A program made the translations under genes and the position numbers. A stretch of 7,520 nt of DNA from Nitrospira lenta (GTDB lineage Bacteria; Nitrospirota; Nitrospiria; Nitrospirales; Nitrospiraceae): assembly GCA_945906715.1 (NCBI GenBank), contig CAMDRK010000121.1:1-7520 (forward strand), in the 5' to 3' direction. This document shows, piece after piece, positions 1-5,223 of the stretch (the first letter of the stretch is position 1; each line of letters opens with the position of its first letter). Under the pieces are notes generated by a model. That model worked only from the letters and a program-made list of their open reading frames with translations, did no database searches and had not been told where the DNA came from.

Positions 1-1270
1 AGATGCCCTGCTCCGCTAGGGCCCGACAAGTCTGTGGGAACATCTCTGCAAGGTCTCCTCCCCAATGGAGGATCTCGTGCGGCACATAGGACGTGCGGTA
101 CTGCGCGAGACCAATCGCTTCCGCAGCCGCTTCCTGCCACTCCGGGCCTGCAACGGGAGCCTGCCCGGAAATGATTTGCGCGTAGCGCGCATAGTCGTCG
201 CGCAACCGCTGTCGATCGGACTGGCACAGCGGTTCCTGGGCTGAAATTGGACCGGTCATCAATTTCACCGGCTGTTCTATCGCCGCGCCTTTGGCCATTG
301 TCTGTTGAACGAGGATGGCGAAACGCCGAACGGCCTCGGCATACTCCTCCACAATCGTCTCGATCGGTTTGGTGTCCACTTCAAGCGCCACAGCCCGGAG
401 GCTACAGAGATTCGGATGCGCCAGAACCTGTTCAAGCAGGGTAAAGAGGATCGATGGAATCGGGGCTGCATGGGCGTCGATCCACTCAGGAAGCCCCCCT
501 CCCCCCTGTGGCCCACCAACCGACTCATGGCAGGCCAACCCCGCTATGTGGATTTCTACGACCCGCTCCAGAGGAAATTCGTCGAGGAATTCCCGAACGA
601 ACTGTTCAAGATCCATCCGCCGGCAGGCGCCGGTATAGCGATAGACCGTCCAGAGGTGCCCGATATCCAACACAAGACCGCAGGGTACCAACTCGGTGAT
701 GAGCCGAAAAAAACGAGGGATCGGTATCGTGCCTGCGGAAAAATATGTGAGCGGCGGCATCTCCAAGAGAAAGAGTGGCACCGTCCCATCCGCTCGGCGA
801 CCCTGCCGATCCATCGTCTGCTGCACCGTTGCGATATTGTCGGCTACCACCTCGGCGCTCAGCGGCGTATAGAGAGGAGGAACATAGGTGCCGAACGAAT
901 AGCCCGCCATCTGCTTCATCGCGCATTCATGATTCAGCCAGAAGCTCTGTAGACTGTTGAGTTGCGTGACCATCTCGCCGACGTCCTGCTGAAAGAACGG
1001 AGACGTTTGCACCTCCGGCTGGGTAATCCACAGACCTTCCCCGTGGTATGCCAACGGTATATCCGGCATAGCCTGTCGAACCGTTGTCAGTGCGGTCGTC
1101 GTCGCCTTAAAGACTTCCAGATAACCCGGCTGAAGTCCTCGTTCCCTAAGTCTGTTCACCAGCTCAAACAGATCGGGAGAATAGACGTCGACTGACAGCC
1201 CCATCCCCAGTGGAGGAATTTCCATAAGACGACGCTGAAAATCCTGTAGAACGAAATCGAGATCAGGCAC
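1..1270 (-). CDS. DUF692/MNIO-like TIM-barrel protein with C-terminal extension (C-terminus cut by window edge)
   Basis: Reading leftward from GTG at 1270 gives 423 uninterrupted codons running off the left edge. The pattern fits the DUF692 (MNIO, multinuclear non-heme iron oxidase) family within the xylose-isomerase-like TIM barrels: GMGLSVD (22-28), LEVF (51-54), YHGEGL (75-80), WLNHEC (111-116), PPLYTPLSAE (131-140), LLEMPP (168-173), LDIGH (201-205), EIHIAG (239-244), WIDAHAAPI (263-271) and ALEVD (295-299). Putative metal ligands are H76, H114, E170, D202, H205, H241, D265, H267 and E297. Characterised members oxidatively modify Cys or other residues in ribosomal peptides; that role is family knowledge, and the substrate here is unknown. 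Residues from about 320 onward, at least 100, lie beyond the barrel and I do not recognise them. The start is fixed by an in-frame TGA at 1274-1276 and an AAGGGG Shine-Dalgarno. It is divergent from the CBS gene. Alternative: another sugar-isomerase-like TIM barrel. Confidence 0.75.
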   Translation of the reverse strand, partial: MPDLDFVLQDFQRRLMEIPPLGMGLSVDVYSPDLFELVNRLRERGLQPGYLEVFKATTTALTTVRQAMPDIPLAYHGEGLWITQPEVQTSPFFQQDVGEMVTQLNSLQSFWLNHECAMKQMAGYSFGTYVPPLYTPLSAEVVADNIATVQQTMDRQGRRADGTVPLFLLEMPPLTYFSAGTIPIPRFFRLITELVPCGLVLDIGHLWTVYRYTGACRRMDLEQFVREFLDEFPLERVVEIHIAGLACHESVGGPQGGGGLPEWIDAHAAPIPSILFTLLEQVLAHPNLCSLRAVALEVDTKPIETIVEEYAEAVRRFAILVQQTMAKGAAIEQPVKLMTGPISAQEPLCQSDRQRLRDDYARYAQIISGQAPVAGPEWQEAAAEAIGLAQYRTSYVPHEILHWGGDLAEMFPQTCRALAEQGI

Positions 1271-1276
1271 CGATCA

Positions 1277-1282
1277 CCCCTT
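1277..1282 (-). promoter_or_regulatory. Shine-Dalgarno of the MNIO-like gene
   Basis: On the minus strand AAGGGG lies 6 nt upstream of GTG 1270. An in-frame stop (TGA, 1276-1274) sits between them, so GTG 1270 is the earliest possible start and also the best supported. Confidence 0.7.
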
Positions 1283-1304
1283 GTGCTGTTCTAATAATTG
1301 GCCT

Positions 1305-1334
1305 AGTCTATTCGCCGAACCCCTTGTTTGACAA
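1305..1334 (-). promoter_or_regulatory. Candidate sigma70-type promoter for the MNIO-like gene
   Basis: On the minus strand TTGTCA (1334-1329, 5/6 to TTGACA) and TAGACT (1310-1305, 4/6 to TATAAT) are separated by 18 nt. Transcription would begin near 1298, giving a leader of about 28 nt before GTG 1270. The -35 element lies inside the inverted repeat 1321-1337. Prediction from sequence only. Confidence 0.4.
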
Positions 1335-1358
1335 GGGAAGCCTGGGTCAAGGACCAGG
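1321..1358. repeat. Two adjacent inverted repeats in the divergent intergenic region
   Basis: CCCTTGT and ACAAGGG form a perfect 7-bp inverted repeat with a 3-nt centre (1321-1337). Immediately after it, CCTGGGTC and GACCAGG pair with one bulged G around AAG (1341-1358). Neither is followed by a T-run on either strand, so they are poor intrinsic terminators. Their position between two divergent starts, with the first overlapping the candidate -35 of the leftward promoter, suggests operator sites or a leader structure. That role is inference. Confidence 0.5.
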
Positions 1359-1368
1359 GGGGCCCGTC

Positions 1369-1377
1369 TGCTATACT
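1369..1377 (+). promoter_or_regulatory. Candidate extended -10 promoter for the CBS-PilZ-like gene
   Basis: TGCTATACT has the TGn extension followed by a 5/6 match to TATAAT. No good -35 hexamer lies 17 nt upstream, which extended -10 promoters tolerate. Transcription would begin near 1384, about 60 nt before ATG 1447 and downstream of the alternative TTG start at 1324. Confidence 0.4.
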
Positions 1378-1446
1378 TGGCATACGTCGCCAGGGGCGGA
1401 ACCCTCACGAATCGTGCAGGCGCAAATCGGGGGAAGTTTCGAACCC

Positions 1447-2223
1447 ATGCCGATCGACAATGACAGGCCCTTCAAGACAACAGGGTTCATACCCACCATG
1501 GTCGCCCATATGATGACGCCAGGAGTCGTACAAATTCCGGGAGATATATCTGTCAGCGAGGCGGCGCTGCTGTTCGAGCGGGAACAGACGCCCTGCCTGC
1601 TCGTCAAGGATACCGATACACAGTTCGGCCTCATGACGCCGACCGACATTGTCAAGAAAGTCGTCGCTCAGGGACTCGAACCCCACGATATCGAAGTCCG
1701 GACGATTATGACACGTCCGGTGCAGTTCATCGAGTACGATGAGGTCTTGGCAGAAGCCTCAACACTCATGATGGCGACAGGCGCCTTTCTCCTGATTGTC
1801 ACGAAACAAAACCAACCAGTCGGGGTGCTCAGCGCGCAAGACCTGATGCTCAACCCGCCCAGACGTAGCACCAAGATCCCCGTCGTCATGAGCGTGGTTG
1901 GGCGAACCTCGGCGCAGCGACTCAACTACAACGCCATGATCACCCAACTAAACCATATCGGAGCGTCGATCGAGTCGGCGGCGAAACTCACACCAAAGGC
2001 GAATGTCGTACTGGCATTTTCCATTTCCGGTCAAAACACTCCTCTGACGATTCGGGGGAGGGTGATGTCCAGCAAGGTTCTCGGAGCGGAACCAGATGAA
2101 ACCTCAACTGGAACCGGCGCCTGGCATAACGAAATTCAGTTCACGGACCTCTCGTCGTCTGACCTCACGCGGATTAGGGCTTGGACGCTTCAAACGATGC
2201 CTCCAGCCCCCAGTCGAGTCTAA
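1447..2223 (+). CDS. Tandem CBS-domain protein with PilZ-like C-terminal domain
   Basis: 258 aa. Two CBS modules occupy about residues 20-75 (MVAHMMTPGV, GLMTPTDIVKKVV) and 85-137 (VRTIMTRPVQFI, VGVLSAQDLM); the paired MT-P starts and the G-hhs-xDhh endings are typical. CBS pairs usually bind adenosine nucleotides and act as regulatory sensors. Residues from about 150 to 250 resemble PilZ: an LNHIGASIES turn, LTPKANVVLAFSI, IRGRVMSS, and a closing EIQFTDLSSSDLTRIRAW. PilZ domains bind cyclic di-GMP through RxxxR and D/NxSxxG. Here the candidates are imperfect (R153 and R158 are four residues apart, and the Ser of the second motif is missing), so binding is doubtful. No membrane segment is seen. 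ATG 1447 is chosen because GGGGGAAG lies 10 nt upstream and the domain begins just after; an upstream TTG at 1324 would precede the likely promoter. It is probably a cytosolic signal integrator; target unknown. Confidence 0.8.
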   Translation: MPIDNDRPFKTTGFIPTMVAHMMTPGVVQIPGDISVSEAALLFEREQTPCLLVKDTDTQFGLMTPTDIVKKVVAQGLEPHDIEVRTIMTRPVQFIEYDEVLAEASTLMMATGAFLLIVTKQNQPVGVLSAQDLMLNPPRRSTKIPVVMSVVGRTSAQRLNYNAMITQLNHIGASIESAAKLTPKANVVLAFSISGQNTPLTIRGRVMSSKVLGAEPDETSTGTGAWHNEIQFTDLSSSDLTRIRAWTLQTMPPAPSRV

Positions 2224-2245
2224 CCTCGCACATATGCGCATTCTT

Positions 2246-2274
2246 TTGACCAACAGGCGATCAGCTGATAGAGT
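2246..2274 (+). promoter_or_regulatory. Candidate sigma70-type promoter for the LOG-family gene
   Basis: TTGACC (2246-2251, 5/6) and TAGAGT (2269-2274, 4/6) are separated by exactly 17 nt in the gap after the CBS gene. Transcription would begin near 2281, leaving a leader of 27-39 nt before the LOG start. This implies the LOG gene can be transcribed independently of the CBS gene. Confidence 0.5.
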
Positions 2275-2307
2275 TTTTTGTCTCTCAAGAATGAACCATA
2301 ACTTCAG

Positions 2308-3363
2308 ATGGATAACCCAATGAAAACATCCCAGACCCGTTCCCATCCTCTCCCTTCGAATGAGGAGTTGCTCAGCCAAATTCGCCTTCTGCTCGACAGT
2401 CCAGAAGACGACCTGCAGGCCTCGATCATGAAGGAACTCCTGGCCGGGACGCTTCGGCTTCACAGTTCTCATCTTGATATCCTGGACCTCAAGATCGTCA
2501 ATCGCGCTGTAAAAGAACTGCGTCATGCCTTCCGCGTCTTTCATGACTATCGCGATCGCCGCAAGATCAGCATCTTCGGGTCGGCCCGCACCGCCTCGGA
2601 TGACCCGAACTACCAGATGGCCTTCCAGTTTTCTCGTCGGATCGTCGAGGAAGGGTTCATGGTCATTACCGGAGGGGCCGATGGGATCATGCGCGCCTGC
2701 CAGGAAGGCGCCGGGCGCGAGAACAGCTTCGGGGTCAATATCATGCTGCCTTTCGAACAAGGCCCCAATGCCACGATCGCCGATGACCCCAAGCTCGTCA
2801 CGTTCAAGTACTTCTTCACCAGAAAATTGGTCTTTCAGAAAGAAGCCAACGCCATTGCATTATTTCCGGGCGGTTTCGGAACGCATGACGAGGGGTTTGA
2901 AATTTTAACCCTTGCCCAAACCGGCAAGAGCGATCCCCAGCCGATCGTGTGCCTTCAGGCTCCCGGTTGTGACTATTGGGACGACTGGTACAACTTCGTC
3001 ACACGCCAACTCTTGAACCGTCGACTGATTAACCATGAAGATCTCAGCCTGTTCAAAATCACCACGTCCGTGGACGACGCGATCGATGAAATCAGCCGCT
3101 TTTACCGCCGATTCCATTCCATTCGCTATGTGGGACGACTCCTGGCCATACGGCTGAAAACGGGCATCTCCCAGGAACAGGTGGCCGGCCTTCATGACAC
3201 GTTTGGCGATCTGTTATCCGAGGGCACCTTCGAATTGCGCGGGCCACTTCCCGAAGAACTCGACGAACCGGAACTACGAGAATTGCCTCGACTGGCCTTC
3301 ACCTCCAACCGCCAGAGCGCGAGCCGGTTGCGTCAACTGATCGACCACCTCAACGCCCTCTGA
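2308..3363 (+). CDS. LOG-family Rossmann-fold protein (putative nucleotide 5'-monophosphate hydrolase)
   Basis: 351 aa. The Rossmann core spans about residues 84-265: ISIFGSAR (87-94), VITGGADGIM (119-128), TRKLVF (171-176) and PGGFGTHDE (187-195). The last matches the PGGxGTxxE signature of the LOG family, with E195 as candidate catalytic Glu and R172 as candidate catalytic Arg. Family members release the base from nucleoside 5'-monophosphates; plant-type members activate cytokinins, and bacterial PpnN is a larger nucleosidase. GGADGIM departs from the usual GGGPGIM. Beyond the core there is an N-terminal helical region (17-82) and a C-terminal region of roughly 85 residues (265-351), so it is longer than minimal LOG proteins of about 200 aa. 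The start could be ATG 2308 or ATG 2320; neither has a clear Shine-Dalgarno. A promoter lies just upstream, and the DHH gene follows after 51 nt. Substrate not deducible. Confidence 0.85.
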   Translation: MDNPMKTSQTRSHPLPSNEELLSQIRLLLDSPEDDLQASIMKELLAGTLRLHSSHLDILDLKIVNRAVKELRHAFRVFHDYRDRRKISIFGSARTASDDPNYQMAFQFSRRIVEEGFMVITGGADGIMRACQEGAGRENSFGVNIMLPFEQGPNATIADDPKLVTFKYFFTRKLVFQKEANAIALFPGGFGTHDEGFEILTLAQTGKSDPQPIVCLQAPGCDYWDDWYNFVTRQLLNRRLINHEDLSLFKITTSVDDAIDEISRFYRRFHSIRYVGRLLAIRLKTGISQEQVAGLHDTFGDLLSEGTFELRGPLPEELDEPELRELPRLAFTSNRQSASRLRQLIDHLNAL

Positions 3364-3397
3364 CCCACAAAGACACTTTAGTCTCAAAGCCGCATCA

Positions 3398-3406
3398 TGG
3401 TATGCT
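3398..3406 (+). promoter_or_regulatory. Possible extended -10 element ahead of the DHH gene
   Basis: TGGTATGCT resembles an extended -10 (TGn plus TATRCT), like the one ahead of the CBS gene. The -35 candidate (TTTAGT, 18 nt upstream) is weak. If used, transcription would begin close to ATG 3415, giving a nearly leaderless mRNA. The gene may instead be read through from the LOG gene. Confidence 0.25.
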
Positions 3407-3414
3407 CCGGGGCA

Positions 3415-4311
3415 ATGGCTGATTCCCGCATACAGCACCCATTCCCTGAGCCCCCCACCGTCGTGCTCTATCACGCTGAATGCGCCGACGGGTTTGGCGC
3501 TGCCTGGGCGATCTGGAATCAATTTCCAGCAGCCCGGTTCATACCCGTCAAACACGGAAATCCACCTCCCACAGGGCTACAGGACCAGCGAGTCGTTATC
3601 GTGGATTTCAGCTATGCCCGTGAGACGCTGGAAACCATGGCTGCTCAGACACAGGCGCTCCTCGTGCTCGATCATCACATCACCGCAGAGAAGGCCCTTG
3701 CCGGCCTTCCCTATGCCTACTTCGACATGAAGAAGTCCGGCGCGGTCCTGGCCTGGGAATGGGCTCACCCTTCGACAGGCTCAGGGCAGGCTCCGGACAG
3801 GCCGTGGCTCCTCGACTATATTCAAGACAAAGACCTCTGGACTTGGACGCTCCCCTCCAGTCGAGAAATCAATGCGGCTGTTGCCTCCTATCCCTTCGAG
3901 TATCACCTGTGGAGTCACTTCAAGCAGAAGGAATTGGAACAGGAAGGCCGGGCCATCCTGCGTTATGAAAACGAGCTCGTGAGCAAACTTGCGGCGCAAG
4001 CGATGTTGGTCGACTTTCACGGAGCCGTCGTTCCATCGGTCCAAAGCGCGGTCTTGACGAGCCAGATCGGCGAACGCCTCTCCGCAGAGCACCCATTTTG
4101 TCTCATGTGGCATGATCGCGACGGGCGCCGCTATTACAGCATGCGCTCGCGAGAGGATGGAGCCGATGTGGGAGCCATCGCCGCGTCTTTCGGTGGTGGA
4201 GGCCATACGCACGCCGCGGGGTTCTCAGTCTCTCTTGGACCTGACGGCTCCCTGCCGGATAATCCGGCACTCCCTCGATCGGTCATCAACCGCCGCAGGC
4301 CTTCTGGTTGA
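3415..4311 (+). CDS. DHH-superfamily phosphoesterase (NrnB/oligoribonuclease-like)
   Basis: 298 aa from ATG 3415. Motifs match the DHH subgroup annotated as NrnB-like oligoribonuclease or cyclic nucleotide phosphodiesterase: YHAECADGFGAAW (19-31), VDFSY (63-67, D64), LDHH (85-88), YIQDKDLW (135-142) and GGGGHTHAAGF (260-270). The Asp and His residues are expected to bind two Mn ions for hydrolysis of short oligonucleotides, dinucleotides or related phosphodiesters in the cytosol. The exact substrate cannot be read from the sequence. ATG 3397 in the same frame would add six residues (MVCSGA); neither start has a well-placed Shine-Dalgarno. Two oddities: residues 119-127 (PSTGSGQAP) are encoded by a short interspersed repeat inserted in frame, and the last codons and stop (TGA 4309-4311) lie within the first unit of the 9-bp palindromic array. 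It follows the LOG gene by 51 nt, so co-transcription is possible. Confidence 0.85.
   Translation: MADSRIQHPFPEPPTVVLYHAECADGFGAAWAIWNQFPAARFIPVKHGNPPPTGLQDQRVVIVDFSYARETLETMAAQTQALLVLDHHITAEKALAGLPYAYFDMKKSGAVLAWEWAHPSTGSGQAPDRPWLLDYIQDKDLWTWTLPSSREINAAVASYPFEYHLWSHFKQKELEQEGRAILRYENELVSKLAAQAMLVDFHGAVVPSVQSAVLTSQIGERLSAEHPFCLMWHDRDGRRYYSMRSREDGADVGAIAASFGGGGHTHAAGFSVSLGPDGSLPDNPALPRSVINRRRPSG
3768..3794 (+). repeat. Short interspersed repeat inserted in frame in the DHH gene
   Basis: The segment begins CCCTTCGACAGGCTCAGGG, with CCCT/AGGG inverted ends, and continues with GCAGGCTCC. I recognise this kind of sequence as a common dispersed repeat in several bacterial genomes; translated in another frame it gives the characteristic FDRLRAGSGQ peptide. 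Here it reads PSTGSGQAP without breaking the DHH reading frame, at a likely surface loop between the SGAVLAWE helix and the YIQDKD motif. Only one copy is in the window, so the repeat call rests on recognition. Confidence 0.6.
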
Positions 4312-4415
4312 TCTGGTCTATCGGGTCTATCTTGTTGATCTCGTCTGTCTGGTCTAACGAAACAAACGAGACAAACCAGATAGACCAGACAGACCGAACA
4401 GACCAGATGAACAAG
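4304..4415. repeat. Palindromic array of 9-bp units, copy 1 (6 + 6 units)
   Basis: The left arm (4304-4357) is six consecutive 9-bp units: CTGGTTGAT, CTGGTCTAT, CGGGTCTAT, CTTGTTGAT, CTCGTCTGT, CTGGTCTAA. A 4-nt centre CGAA (4358-4361) follows. The right arm (4362-4415) is six 9-bp units of the opposite orientation: ACAAACGAG, ACAAACCAG, ATAGACCAG, ACAGACCGA, ACAGACCAG, ATGAACAAG. The arms can pair along most of 54 bp, with scattered mismatches and G-U pairs. The array contains the DHH stop codon in its first unit and ends 10 nt before the rhomboid start. It has no T-run after the stem, so it is not a standard intrinsic terminator. It could attenuate or process the mRNA between the two genes. 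Confidence 0.9.
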
Positions 4416-4425
4416 TGAGTGCGCC

Positions 4426-5121
4426 ATGATCCCTCTGCACGACGATAACCCAACCGAGCGACCGCCGATCGTGACGATCGCTTCGATCGCGGCCTGCGTC
4501 CTGGTATTTCTCTATCAGGCAAGCCTTCCCGCCGGCTCAGGAGACACGTTCGTCTTTCAGTATGGGGCAATCCCGGCCCTCGTATTTGGAGCGGCCGACC
4601 CCCCTGAGATGGGCGTCGCCATTCCCGCCTACGCCACATTGATCACGAGCATGTTCCTCCACGGCGGCTGGATGCATCTCATCGGAAATATGCTGTACCT
4701 CTGGGTCTTCGGAAACAACATTGAAGACGTCATGGGGCATGCGAAGTACGTCGGGTTCTACCTCATTTGCGGAATTCTAGCCGCCTTAAGCCATGCCCTG
4801 ACCGATCCGTCCTCGTCTGTTCCCATGGTCGGGGCAAGCGGTGCCATTTCCGGTGTCTTAGGCGCCTATGTGCTGTTGTTCCCACGAGCCCGCGTGCTGG
4901 TGATGATGCCGGGCCTTGGCGCAACGAGGGTGCCAGCGGGTGTCGTCCTCGGCATGTGGTTTGTGATGCAGTTGTTGAGCGGGGGGATGAGTATCGGCAG
5001 CCAGGGCGGGGGCGTCGCATTCTTCGCCCATATCGGCGGGTTTCTGGCAGGGATGGCGCTGATTGGTCTGTTCAAGCGCCCGGACGTGCCCTTCTTTGCG
5101 TCAAGCCGCAGAGGCGGCTAA
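4426..5121 (+). CDS. Rhomboid-family intramembrane serine protease
   Basis: 231 aa, a polytopic membrane protein of the inner membrane. Rhomboid signatures are complete: HGGWMHLIGNMLYLWVFG (79-96) with H84 and N88, the catalytic GASGAISG with Ser138, and AHIGGFLAGM with the partner His202. About six hydrophobic segments are visible: 15-31, 66-79, 82-96, 107-123, 136-152 and 165-185, with a final one at 197-216. The loop 36-65 corresponds to the L1 region. Rhomboids cleave single-pass membrane proteins within the bilayer; the substrate is unknown. The short C-terminus ends in a basic tail (SSRRGG). The start ATG 4426 has only a weak AGTGAG-type ribosome site directly abutting the end of palindromic array 1. 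A second array of the same family begins 2 bp after the stop, so the gene is boxed between two hairpins. Confidence 0.92.
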   Translation: MIPLHDDNPTERPPIVTIASIAACVLVFLYQASLPAGSGDTFVFQYGAIPALVFGAADPPEMGVAIPAYATLITSMFLHGGWMHLIGNMLYLWVFGNNIEDVMGHAKYVGFYLICGILAALSHALTDPSSSVPMVGASGAISGVLGAYVLLFPRARVLVMMPGLGATRVPAGVVLGMWFVMQLLSGGMSIGSQGGGVAFFAHIGGFLAGMALIGLFKRPDVPFFASSRRGG

Positions 5122-5122
5122 C

Positions 5123-5216
5123 CCGGTCTGTCTGGTCTATCTGGTTGATCTGGTCTGTCTGGTTTAACTAATCAAACAAGATAGACCAGACAGACGAGAC
5201 AGACCAGATAGACCAT
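5123..5216. repeat. Palindromic array of 9-bp units, copy 2 (5 + 5 units); probable bidirectional transcription barrier
   Basis: The left arm (5123-5167) is five 9-bp units: CCGGTCTGT, CTGGTCTAT, CTGGTTGAT, CTGGTCTGT, CTGGTTTAA. The centre is CTAA (5168-5171). The right arm (5172-5216) is TCAAACAAG, ATAGACCAG, ACAGACGAG, ACAGACCAG, ATAGACCAT. It belongs to the same family as 4304-4415. It exactly fills the gap between the convergent rhomboid (stop 5119-5121) and histidine kinase (stop 5224) genes, so a bidirectional terminator or RNA 3'-end stabiliser is the simplest reading. There is no flanking T-run. Confidence 0.9.
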
Positions 5217-5223
5217 CCGGTGC

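Noticed and set aside
305..952. 215-codon open frame on the + strand
   Set aside because: It lies antisense to the MNIO-like gene, whose translation carries clear family motifs; the + frame product is low-complexity and Arg/His-rich with no motif.
1072..1082. CCTGTCGAA resembling the reverse of the repeat at 3768-3794
   Set aside because: Only 9 bp shared, inside conserved coding sequence of the MNIO-like gene; chance match.
1324..2223. Longer CBS-PilZ product starting at TTG 1324
   Set aside because: The start lies inside the inverted repeat and upstream of the likely promoter, and the extra 41 residues look non-coding; ATG 1447 has a ribosome site.
2260..2280. Palindrome ATCAGCTGAT followed by a T-run, as a terminator for the CBS gene
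   Set aside because: With a workable loop the stem is only about 3 bp; the sequence is better explained as the spacer and -10 of the LOG promoter.
2104..2760. 218-codon open frame on the - strand
   Set aside because: Antisense across the ends of the CBS and LOG genes and their intergenic promoter; no recognisable motif.
4286..4639. 117-codon open frame on the - strand with repeating Trp/Ser/Val/Leu
   Set aside because: The apparent peptide repeats are the 9-bp array read in frame (three codons per unit), not a gene.
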